Of a DNA stretch of 64,000 nt, positions 20,114 through 28,213 are shown one piece after another. Location of the stretch: contig VBWC01000014.1 of assembly GCA_006218035.1 (NCBI GenBank), forward strand, positions 21,952 through 85,951, in the 5' to 3' direction. Source of the stretch: Gammaproteobacteria bacterium (lineage in GTDB: Bacteria; Pseudomonadota; Gammaproteobacteria; VBWC01). How positions within the stretch are numbered: position 1 is the stretch's first letter; the number at the start of each line of letters is the position of its first letter. The notes beneath the pieces are model-generated. The model saw nothing but the letters and a program-made list of their open reading frames with translations. It was not told the DNA's origin and did not search any database. The translations under genes and the position numbers were made by a program.

Positions 20114-21148
20114 CTATACCGCCCGGCCGAGTCGTTTGCTGAAAATCTGGCAAATCCGGCCGGCAATCTTGTTTAACGGCAATATCTCCACCGCCGCGTT
20201 GAGATCCGCCGCCGCCTTGGGCATGCCGTAGACGGCGCAGCTCTGCTGATCCTGCGCAATGGTATGGATGCCCGCGTTGCGCAGTCTCAACATGCCCTCG
20301 GACCCGTCGCGGCCCATGCCGGTCAGCAGCACGGCGATGACGTTCTTCGACCAGTTGCGTTCGACGCTTTCGAAAAACACGTCCACCGACGGGCGGTAGA
20401 CGAAATCGCGTGGCACCGGCGTGTAATCGAGCTTTCCGCCGGGTGCGACAACCAGATGATCGTTGGTGGCCGCCACCAGCACCTTTCCGGTTTGCGGCCA
20501 CTCGCCACGGCGGGCGATATCCACGGTGAGACTGGTTTGCTGGCCCAGCCATTTGGCCATTTCGGCGGAAAACTGTTGATCGACATGCTGGATAATAACT
20601 ACAGCCGCCGGAAAATTGGCCGGCAACGCGCGTAGCAGCTCGGCAAGCGCCGCCGGACCGCCAGACGATGAACCGATGGCCAGCAGCAATCCCGACGGGG
20701 TCGGCGCATCGCGGTTGCGCAGATACGTCGGCACATCTTCCCGGTTTCTGCCACGGCGAGTCAGCTTGTCGATGGTGACGATCTTCGTCAGCAGCGCTTC
20801 CCTGCCTTCCATCCCTTCCTTTGACAGCAATGTGGGGGTGCTGATCGCGTCCAGCGCGCCCGCGCCCAGCGCGGCAAATACCATATGCGCATTGGCCTCA
20901 ACCGAACTGGTCACGATGAGAATCGGGCAGGGCGTTTCCTGCATAATGCGCCGGGTCGCCTCCACACCGTCCATGACCGGCATAACAAGGTCCATAAGAA
21001 TCAGGTCGGGCACTTCCTTCGCGCATTTCTCAACGCCTTCCGCACCATCGCGCGCCATCCAGGCGACTTCATGTCCACGCGCCTCGACGATAATGCGCCG
21101 CAAACCCTCGGTAACCATGCCAATGTCGTTGACTATCGCGATTCTCAT
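20114..21148 (-). CDS. wspF: CheB-like methylesterase response regulator WspF
   Basis: A 344-aa CheB homologue: receiver domain with Asp53 (LILMDLVMPVMDG), linker, then a methylesterase domain with the catalytic Ser motif GSSSGGPAAL, the His in IIQHVDQQF, and Asp in GMGRDGSEG. It should demethylate WspA and damp signalling; in pseudomonads its loss gives constitutive cyclic di-GMP. ATG 21148 overlaps the wspE stop (TGATG), a coupling arrangement, and is better than the GTG one codon upstream. Confidence 0.93.
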   Translation of the reverse strand: MRIAIVNDIGMVTEGLRRIIVEARGHEVAWMARDGAEGVEKCAKEVPDLILMDLVMPVMDGVEATRRIMQETPCPILIVTSSVEANAHMVFAALGAGALDAISTPTLLSKEGMEGREALLTKIVTIDKLTRRGRNREDVPTYLRNRDAPTPSGLLLAIGSSSGGPAALAELLRALPANFPAAVVIIQHVDQQFSAEMAKWLGQQTSLTVDIARRGEWPQTGKVLVAATNDHLVVAPGGKLDYTPVPRDFVYRPSVDVFFESVERNWSKNVIAVLLTGMGRDGSEGMLRLRNAGIHTIAQDQQSCAVYGMPKAAADLNAAVEILPLNKIAGRICQIFSKRLGRAV

Positions 21149-23432
21149 CACAGCGCCTCGCCGATCAGATCAATCACCGCTTCACGCAGGGTTTCGTCAT
21201 GAAAACTCCCTTTCGTCAGATAATAGTCCGCCCCCGCCGAAAGCCCCCGTCGACGATCCTCCTCCCGATCCTTGTAAGACACGATCATCACCGGCACCGC
21301 CTTGTACTTGTCGTCACCCTTCATTTTAGTGACCAGCGAAATGCCATCCATGCGCGGCATATCAATGTCTGTTATCACCAGGTTGAACATGCCGCTGCGC
21401 ACGGCGTTCCAGCCATCCATACCGTCGACGGCGACTTCAACATCGTAACCGCATGCCTTTAGCAGGTTGCGTTCGACCTCGCGTACCGTGATCGAGTCGT
21501 CTACAACCAGAATTCGCTTGCGCGACGCCGTCGTCGTCGTGTAGTCGCTATCCACCTTCCTGAGCTGCGCCTCATTAACCAGTTTGTCGATCGAGCGCAC
21601 GACGTCATCGATATCCGCGATGAGCGTTGGAGCACCATCTTCGAGCAATGCCGCGGCGCTGACGTCCTTGACCTTGCCGAGACGCGAATCGAGCACCTGG
21701 ACTGCCAGCTCACGCTCACCGATAAATTCGTCCACCACCAGCCCGAAACGTCCGTTCCGATCCGCCACCACGATTACCGGCAGTTCTTTCGGCTTTTTCT
21801 CCGGCGCACGCTTGCCGAACACCTGGCAACCAGATACCAACCCGATATGATCGCCTTGCAGCGTGAAATACTGCTGATTCTCCAGCATCTCGATCGAACT
21901 CCGCGGGAGTTTTAATATACGATCGATACGGGCCAACGGAAACGCATAGCTTTCCCCGCCTATCTTGACCAGCAACGCTCGCAGCACCGACAACGTCAGC
22001 GGCAACTGCATCTGGATACGCATTCCCTTGCCCAGCACGGACGTCGCCCGTACCATGCCGCCCATTTCCTTGACCGTATCGTGGACCACATCCATGCCGA
22101 CACCGCGGCCGGACATGTCGGTCACCGAGTCACGCGTGCTGAAACTCGGCAGGAACAGGAATTCGAGCAATTCGGAATCGCTCAAGTGCCCCGCCATCTC
22201 CTGATTCACCAATCCTTTGGCGACGATCTTGTCACGCAGCCTGTCGAGATCGACGCCACGACCATCATCCGCCATAACGATGGACAGCATCCCGGCGTTG
22301 TGAAACGCCTCCAGTCGAATGGAGCCAACCTCAGGCTTGCCGAGCAGCGCCCGCTCCTCCGCCGTATCGATGCCGTGATCCAGGGCATTCCGGATCATAT
22401 GGTCCAAAGGCGCCTTGATTTTTTCCAGAACGTCGCGATCGACCTGGGTATTGGCACCATGGATATCGAGCTTCGCCTTTTTACCCAGTTGCCGCGCGAG
22501 GTCACGTACCAGGCGTTGCAATCCCTGCACGCCATCCGAGAAAGGCCGCATGCGGCTCGCTATCGCCTCGTGATGCAGGTTGTTGGCGATATTGCTGGTA
22601 CGCCGATCAAACTGTTCCAGGTCGGTCATGCGCTCGGAGAGCATGCTGCGGCATTCGTTTGCCTTATGTTCAACGTCCTTGAAGAGAGAGGCGGCGTAGT
22701 CGCTCACCGTTACGCCGCTAAGCGATTCGCGCAGATTATCCAGTGCCGCTATCAACTCACCCTGCCGGCGCTTCACGCGGTTCATGGAGGTGGCGAACGG
22801 TGTCAACCAGCGCGACTCGACCAGCGTCTCGCCGGCAAGACCCATCAACCGGTCAAGGCGCGATGCATTGATGCGCAGCATGCGATCCTTGCCCGCACTG
22901 GCGCCATCCTTCTGCAGCGGGCCGGCGGCGGCCTTGTCGTGGTCCCGCTCAACGGGTGGAGCGGCCGCCCGCAGGGGCGCCTGTTGTGTTGGTTTCTCGA
23001 CGGGCTTCCCGGCTGGTTTATTCTCCGTCGCGGGCGGCGGTGCTGTCTTGACCGGTATTCCGGCCGCCGGTCCGTCGGCGGACAAGATGCCACGTAACGA
23101 CGCCACCAGTGCGTCGAGCTCGGCTGCGTGGCTCTCCGCTTGGCGATCTGCGATACCGTGTCAATCGCCTTCAGCAGGATATCCGTATCGTCCGCGCTCA
23201 GCACCAGCTTGCCTTTCTGGGCCGCCACGAAACTGTCTTCCATCACGTGCGCGATGCTCACCACTGACGTCACGTCCACCATCCGCGCGGCGCCCTTGAT
23301 CGAGTGCGCCGCGCGCATCAGTTCTTCCAGTGTGCCGGCCGAGGTCGGGTCGCTCTCCAGCGCCAGCAGCCCGTCCATCACTACTGCCGCCTTCTCCTCC
23401 ACCTCGACACGGAACAGACAATAAATCACCAT
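21148..23432 (-). CDS. wspE: Hybrid CheA kinase WspE (5' end damaged, frameshift near 23141)
   Basis: The long frame ending at 21148 encodes a CheA core: dimerisation helices, HATPase with HMIRNALDHGID, a CheW-like domain, and a C-terminal receiver (ILVVDDSITVREVERN, Asp in LVITDIDMPRMDG). The HPt domain with phosphoacceptor His (RAAHSIKGAARMVDV) lies in another frame, from ATG 23432 to about 23142. Reading ...AIDTVSQIA then AESHAAELDALVASL requires one extra base near 23141/23142, so a single-base deletion splits the gene. The HPt also starts abruptly at LFRVEVEEKAAVV, about a dozen residues short of related WspE proteins. Either the protein is broken or the assembly has an error here. Confidence 0.85.
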
Positions 23433-24063
23433 CCAGGCAACCGGCGTGGCTGCCTTTCCATCGGAACACGCCCGTCAGATAGGTACCACTGGAGTCCGCC
23501 AGCGTGGCCGGCACACCGTGCAGTTCGTTGGCGTGATAACGATGCACCCCGTGAATCTCGGTAACCGGTAATACGTAACGCTCGCCGCCTTTCGCCAGCA
23601 CGATAGATCGTACCGTTCTGGTTTTGTCTTCCAGGTCGATGGCATCCTCGGCCGATTCGATACGCAGCAACCCCTCCAGCGACACGCACAACTGCATTTC
23701 GCCGCGAATATTCACAACACCCTTCAGCACGTTGTAGTTCCGATGCGGAATTCGGTGGACTGCTTTGATATCGGTCACTTCCTGCACCAGGCGCGTTGGT
23801 ACCGCTAGCCACTCTTCCTGCACGCGAAATACCACCACCGACATCCGGCCGATGACGCGCTCTTCCTTTTTCAATGCCAGCCGCTGCGCCCATTCGTGGG
23901 CATATTCCGCCGGTGACTCTCTCTCAAGCAGGCGCCTGCCGGCGGCGGTATACACATCACAGTTGCGGCAATGGTAGACCTCTTCAAGACGCGGGCAGCG
24001 TGGCCGCTGCTGCCCCCACACGCCGATAGTCGACCAGCAACTGGCGGTTTCCTGTTTATTCAT
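23161..24063 (-). CDS. wspD: CheW-like coupling protein WspD (C-terminus altered)
   Basis: The N-terminus (CWSTIGVWGQQRPRCPRL and HCRNCDVY) matches WspD, followed by a CheW domain (residues about 75-210: LAVPTRLVQEVTDIKAVHRIPHRN, GVVNIRGEMQLCVS). It tethers WspE to the WspA array. The frame reads sensibly to FRWKGSHAGCLDGDLL (about 23430) and then runs for some 90 residues through wspE HPt sequence in the wrong frame to a TGA at 23161. The normal WspD end and stop are missing, which points to a small deletion joining wspD to wspE. ATG 24063 overlaps the wspC end and is favoured over the open frame to 24117. Confidence 0.8.
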   Translation of the reverse strand: MNKQETASCWSTIGVWGQQRPRCPRLEEVYHCRNCDVYTAAGRRLLERESPAEYAHEWAQRLALKKEERVIGRMSVVVFRVQEEWLAVPTRLVQEVTDIKAVHRIPHRNYNVLKGVVNIRGEMQLCVSLEGLLRIESAEDAIDLEDKTRTVRSIVLAKGGERYVLPVTEIHGVHRYHANELHGVPATLADSSGTYLTGVFRWKGSHAGCLDGDLLSVPCRGGGEGGSSDGRAAGAGERPDLGRHTGRTDARGALDQGRRADGGRDVSGEHRARDGRQFRGGPERQAGAERGRYGYPAEGD

Positions 24064-25378
24064 AGCGCGTGCCGCCATCCTGATCACCTGACTTTGCCCG
24101 GGCCGCCCGCTCGGCACGTTGCTTCAGTACATCAGCGGCCGCGCGATTGCCTTCCGCCTCCGCCTGCAGGGCAAGGTGAATCAGTGCTTCGTAGTGATTT
24201 TGATCAAGGTATAACGCCTTGCGAAACAGCTCTCCCGCGCTTTTATGGTCGCCAAGCGCCTCCCGCACGACGCCCAACAGGAAGTACGCATCGACACAGG
24301 CCTCGTCAGCCTTCAGCCGCGCCTCGCACAGTGTCGCGGCCTCATCGAGAAATCCTTCGTTGGCGAGCTTATAAGCCCTTTGCAACGGCACGTCGTCAAC
24401 GCTCGCTGCTAACGGGGCCGCGACCGGGATCGGCAGTTCCGCTTTCACTCGCAGTGGCAGTTGCTGCTGCGCTGCCCTTTCCGACAATCGGTCTTTCGAC
24501 GGATCGACCTGGATCGTCGAGCATCGATCCTCGATCACCTGCATCAGATCCCGCTTGCGGTAGCCGAAGGAACCGCGACCTTCCAGTGGCTGAAAGTAGT
24601 CGCGGGGGATAATACTGGCCTCGGAGTGGCCTACGAATAGCAGACCGTTTGTTTTCAGCAGGCTATATAACTTCCGAACGACGTTCCGCTGGGTTTCACG
24701 GTCGAAGTAAATAAACAGATTCCGGCAAAAAATCACGTCATAGGGCTCACGGCTCACGACAAACGAGTTGCTCAGTATGTTGCCTTGCGCAAACCGCACC
24801 ATAGTACTGACTGCGCTATCCAGCTCATAACCCTGCTCTGTCTGGCGAAAGTACTTGTCGCGGAAACTTGTGTCCGGATTGCGAAATGAGTTTTTCGTGT
24901 AGATCGCCCGCTTTGCCTTCGCTAACGCGCTGGAGCTCACATCAATAGCGTCGATCCGCGCGCGTGCCGGCGGAAGACCGCAGTCGGTGAATACCATGCC
25001 GATCGTATACGGCTCTTCGCCCGTAGAACACGGCAGACTTAACACACGCAACGTGCCGCCCGGATGTGCTGGCATCCAGACGCCCTCCGCATACATACGT
25101 AACGCGTCAAATGGCCCCTGGTCGCGGAAAAACCAGGTCTCCGGGACGACAACCTCCTCGATAAGCGCTCTCAGCTCCTGCTCGGAAGAATTGAGCGTGG
25201 TGAGATAGCTTTCCGCATCTGGAATGCCGGTCTGGCGAAGACGGTGATCGATAGCACGCTTGATAGAACCCTGGCCGATGGTGGACACATCGAGCCCGAT
25301 CATTTTTTTTAGCAGACTATTGATGGTCCCATGGGACATACGTGTAACTTTAGTATCTCCATCATCTTTCTTGGCCAT
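24056..25378 (-). CDS. wspC: CheR-type methyltransferase WspC with TPR tail
   Basis: An MCP methyltransferase: N-terminal CheR helical domain (LLKKMIGLDV), AdoMet site VLSLPCSTGEEPYTIGMVF, and FCRNLFIYFDRETQR, then a linker and C-terminal tetratricopeptide helices (YKLANEGFLDEAATLCEARL, YFLLGVVREALGDHKSAGEL) typical of WspC. It should methylate WspA and counter WspF. The start is uncertain: ATG 25378 is used, ATG 25339 (MSHGTINSL) matches other WspC starts well, and GTG 25405 is also open. Confidence 0.9.
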   Translation of the reverse strand: MAKKDDGDTKVTRMSHGTINSLLKKMIGLDVSTIGQGSIKRAIDHRLRQTGIPDAESYLTTLNSSEQELRALIEEVVVPETWFFRDQGPFDALRMYAEGVWMPAHPGGTLRVLSLPCSTGEEPYTIGMVFTDCGLPPARARIDAIDVSSSALAKAKRAIYTKNSFRNPDTSFRDKYFRQTEQGYELDSAVSTMVRFAQGNILSNSFVVSREPYDVIFCRNLFIYFDRETQRNVVRKLYSLLKTNGLLFVGHSEASIIPRDYFQPLEGRGSFGYRKRDLMQVIEDRCSTIQVDPSKDRLSERAAQQQLPLRVKAELPIPVAAPLAASVDDVPLQRAYKLANEGFLDEAATLCEARLKADEACVDAYFLLGVVREALGDHKSAGELFRKALYLDQNHYEALIHLALQAEAEGNRAAADVLKQRAERAARAKSGDQDGGTRYE

Positions 25379-25432
25379 GGCGGTATGCCGCACTCCCGCT
25401 GCCACGTCAAACCGCCGTCGACGACGTCCGCA

Positions 25433-25879
25433 TTAGCGGAAAATAACGTCCCGGACGTTTTCCGGCAGCAGTCCATTCAGTTCGACACGGTGGATCATGC
25501 CGTCCGGATCAATCGCCACACGGCGGCAACACGTAATATCTTTACCGCTAACACCCGACTCGACAAAATCCTTGCTTTCCAACGTCACCATTTCCGTCGC
25601 GCGCTCTGCAACCAGCCCCAGCAGGCGATCCGTCCCGTCCTTTAGCTGATAATGCACCATGATGACGCGCGTGCTCATGTGCCGGTTCGCAGAACGGTTT
25701 TCAATCACGCGGCACAAATCGATGATCGGCACGGGCGCGCCACGGTAGTTACACAATCCCGCGATGTAACTCGGCGCTTGTGGAATTTTCTTCAACTGCA
25801 CCACCGGCACGACTTCAACCACCTCCTGTGCGGCCAGCGCGTACCGTTGCTCTCCCAGATAGAAAATCAGAAACAGCAT
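25433..25879 (-). CDS. wspB: CheW-like coupling protein WspB
   Basis: A 148-aa single-domain CheW protein: MLFLIFYLGEQRYALAAQEV, then IAGLCNYRGAPVPIIDLCRV and LLGLVAERATEMVTL. It links receptor WspA to kinase WspE, alongside WspD. It lies 20 bp after wspA and in canonical operon order. It is slightly shorter than pseudomonad WspB proteins; nothing looks missing from the fold. Confidence 0.9.
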   Translation of the reverse strand: MLFLIFYLGEQRYALAAQEVVEVVPVVQLKKIPQAPSYIAGLCNYRGAPVPIIDLCRVIENRSANRHMSTRVIMVHYQLKDGTDRLLGLVAERATEMVTLESKDFVESGVSGKDITCCRRVAIDPDGMIHRVELNGLLPENVRDVIFR

Positions 25880-25899
25880 GGCAATCCGTCACCGGGCGC

Positions 25900-27888
25900 T
25901 CACCTTGACACCTTGAACAGCGAAACACCGCTCTGGAGCCCGTGAGCAGCATCATCCAGCCGCTCGATCGCCGACGTCGACTGCCGCAGGGATTCCAGCG
26001 TCTGCTGCGCAGACTCGTTCAACTGAACGATGGTCTGCTTGATTTGCTCGGCACCACCGGCCTGGAACTGCATTCCCTGGTGAACACTTTCAAAGCGCGG
26101 CGTCAGCTTCTGGACCTGATCAATGATCTCGGCCAATTGCGTCGTTGCCTGCCGGACATCGCTGACGCTGGAGCGGACTTCCTCCGAGAATTTATCCACA
26201 CCCATGACACCGGCGGATACCGCCGACTGCATCTCCTTGACCATTTGCTCGATATCCAGTGTAGCGACCGCCGTCTGGTCGGCAAGGCGCCTGATCTCGG
26301 TGGACACCACCGCGAATCCAACGCCGTACTCGCCGGCCTTTTCCGCTTCAATTGCCGCATTCAGCGACAGCAGATTGGTCTGGTCCGCGATCTTCGTAAT
26401 TGTCGTGACGACGCTGTTAATGTTGCTGGCCTTTTCACTGAGAATTTCCAGCTTGGAGGCGATGCTCTGTGACGCCTCGACAACGCGATGCATCGTACCC
26501 TCCATCTTGGTCAGGCCGGCATGCCCCTCCGCCGCAGACACCGCGGTGGCTTCCGCCACTTGAGCAACTTCGTCCATCGTGTTCACGAGCTCTTTTGACG
26601 TTGCCGAGATTTCGGTGGCCGTCGCGACGATCTCGTTGACCGTTGACGCCTGTTGCGCCACGGTCGCCTCCTGTTCCTTCGCGGTTGCCGCGATTTCCGT
26701 CGCGGACGACGTTACCTGAATGCCGGACTGCTGGACCTGAGACACCAGCCCGTTGAGTTTGCCCATCATGCGCTGTACGCCTTGCGCGAGCTGGCCGATG
26801 GCGTCCTCGCCGGTAATCGTGACGCGACCGGTCAGATCACCTTCCGCCGCCATGGACACGACCCCCAGGATCGCGTCGACCTTATGCTGCATCTCTTCCA
26901 TGGCCTTGCGCCGCTCCTCCATCAGCGAGCGCAGATCGTCCACCATGGCCTGCAGCCCTTTGCCGAGCTGTCCGACGGTGTCGTCCGAGTGGAAGGTCAC
27001 TTTGCCGGTCAAATCACCCTTGGCTGCCTTTTTGACGACATCAAGCATGATGTCGACTTTCTCGCGAAGCTCCTTCGACGCCTTGCTCTCACGCGCGTCT
27101 GATTCGTTAATCTTGTCCGCCATGGTATTGAATGCGGTCGCAAGCTTGCCAATTTCGTCGTGCGCACCGACTTCGACACGCGCATTCACATCGCCGGACG
27201 AACGGGCCGTGATCACGTCGATGAAATCGCGCAGACGACGCGTAATCCACAGGCGCAGGAAATAGTTGGCGAGTATCAATCCGATACCCAGCAGTATCAG
27301 GTTGCCGCCGACCTGGGCCCAGAAACTCTCGTGCAGGGCCTTGTCAATATCCTTGATGGAATAGGCAATACGGACCGCGCCGTTCACCGTTCCTGACGGC
27401 ACGGTATGGCAGGCAAGGCAGTTCACCTCATTGGTATTTTCTGTCGCGATGGCGGGGGTGATCGCCGTTACGACACGGCCGTCCTTGCCATTCGATAACT
27501 CAAGTATCTTCTCCCCCTTAAGCGCGCGCAGATCCAGGTCATCGACAGCCTTTTCTTCCGGCAACCCGGGACCAAACTGCTTGCTGACCAGTTCGCCGCG
27601 AACGACCCGCGCTTCCAGGATGTTTGGACGCCGCAAGAACTTGCCGCGAAGAATCGAGCGCTGATCCATGGTGCCCGTGAGCATCATCGTGTTCAGACTG
27701 TCAAAATACGACGTGGTCATATCCTGCGTCTGGTGTTCCACCAGTTCGAGCATGCGCTCCTGGTTCCGCTCGGCGGTGAACAACGTCACAGCCACAACGA
27801 CCGTGATGAAAATCGTACCGACCATCAGGCTGACTTTGGCAGCCAGCGACAGTCGGGAAAGCAATTGAATGCGGTTTGTTGGCGACAT
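25900..27888 (-). CDS. wspA: Methyl-accepting receptor WspA with periplasmic c-type heme motif
   Basis: A 662-aa membrane receptor heading the wsp operon. It has a first membrane helix (about 18-38), a periplasmic domain (about 40-190), a second helix (about 194-212), three HAMP-like repeats (about 213-270, 285-340, 350-400; the latter two share AAxGDLTG and GQL), then a signalling hairpin with tip EKAGEYGVGFAVVSTEIRRLA. The periplasmic domain contains NCLACH (Cys157, Cys160, His161), a CxxCH heme-c attachment motif not expected in Pseudomonas WspA. Family knowledge links such domains in other chemoreceptors to redox or ligand sensing. The ATG follows GAGGG-like purines. Confidence 0.92.
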   Translation of the reverse strand: MSPTNRIQLLSRLSLAAKVSLMVGTIFITVVVAVTLFTAERNQERMLELVEHQTQDMTTSYFDSLNTMMLTGTMDQRSILRGKFLRRPNILEARVVRGELVSKQFGPGLPEEKAVDDLDLRALKGEKILELSNGKDGRVVTAITPAIATENTNEVNCLACHTVPSGTVNGAVRIAYSIKDIDKALHESFWAQVGGNLILLGIGLILANYFLRLWITRRLRDFIDVITARSSGDVNARVEVGAHDEIGKLATAFNTMADKINESDARESKASKELREKVDIMLDVVKKAAKGDLTGKVTFHSDDTVGQLGKGLQAMVDDLRSLMEERRKAMEEMQHKVDAILGVVSMAAEGDLTGRVTITGEDAIGQLAQGVQRMMGKLNGLVSQVQQSGIQVTSSATEIAATAKEQEATVAQQASTVNEIVATATEISATSKELVNTMDEVAQVAEATAVSAAEGHAGLTKMEGTMHRVVEASQSIASKLEILSEKASNINSVVTTITKIADQTNLLSLNAAIEAEKAGEYGVGFAVVSTEIRRLADQTAVATLDIEQMVKEMQSAVSAGVMGVDKFSEEVRSSVSDVRQATTQLAEIIDQVQKLTPRFESVHQGMQFQAGGAEQIKQTIVQLNESAQQTLESLRQSTSAIERLDDAAHGLQSGVSLFKVSR

Positions 27889-28213
27889 TACAAATTTCCC
27901 TCTCCGTATGTCTTCGCGTCTTGTCCGGGTACTTATATGTTATTGATAAAACAATTATATTTCCGACAGCCGGTATACACGCACGTTGCCGTCCCCAATG
28001 CGGTTATAGAGACTCAGTGCCTAGAACGGCAAAATCGGCAGAAACTTTAGATACGTGGCGTTACATGTGCTCGCGTTCTTCCGCGCCGTGGTAACGACAG
28101 ATGCGGCACGCATTGACCGCGATAACGATTAATCTGGCGCTCTCCGACAGATAGGCGGTAAGGTTGTGACGTAAGGTAAGTTAGGGTTATTCTCTCGGTT
28201 CCCTGATAGAGCG
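27889..28213. other. Divergent intergenic region between wspA and the GGDEF-EAL gene
   Basis: 325 bp with no convincing ORF. It must hold the promoters for the wsp operon (leftward) and the 855-aa regulator (rightward). An A/T-rich patch lies near 27940-27970. I found no consensus promoter pair, clear operator or terminator hairpin. Confidence 0.5.

Noticed and set aside
22081..23097. Plus-strand ORF of 338 aa opposite wspE
   Set aside because: Shadow of the wspE frame; composition and lack of motifs do not support a gene.
23161..23440. A designed WspD-WspE fusion protein
   Set aside because: WspD and the kinase core share a frame, but a TGA at 23161 separates them and the intervening HPt is out of frame, so a deletion plus frameshift fits better.
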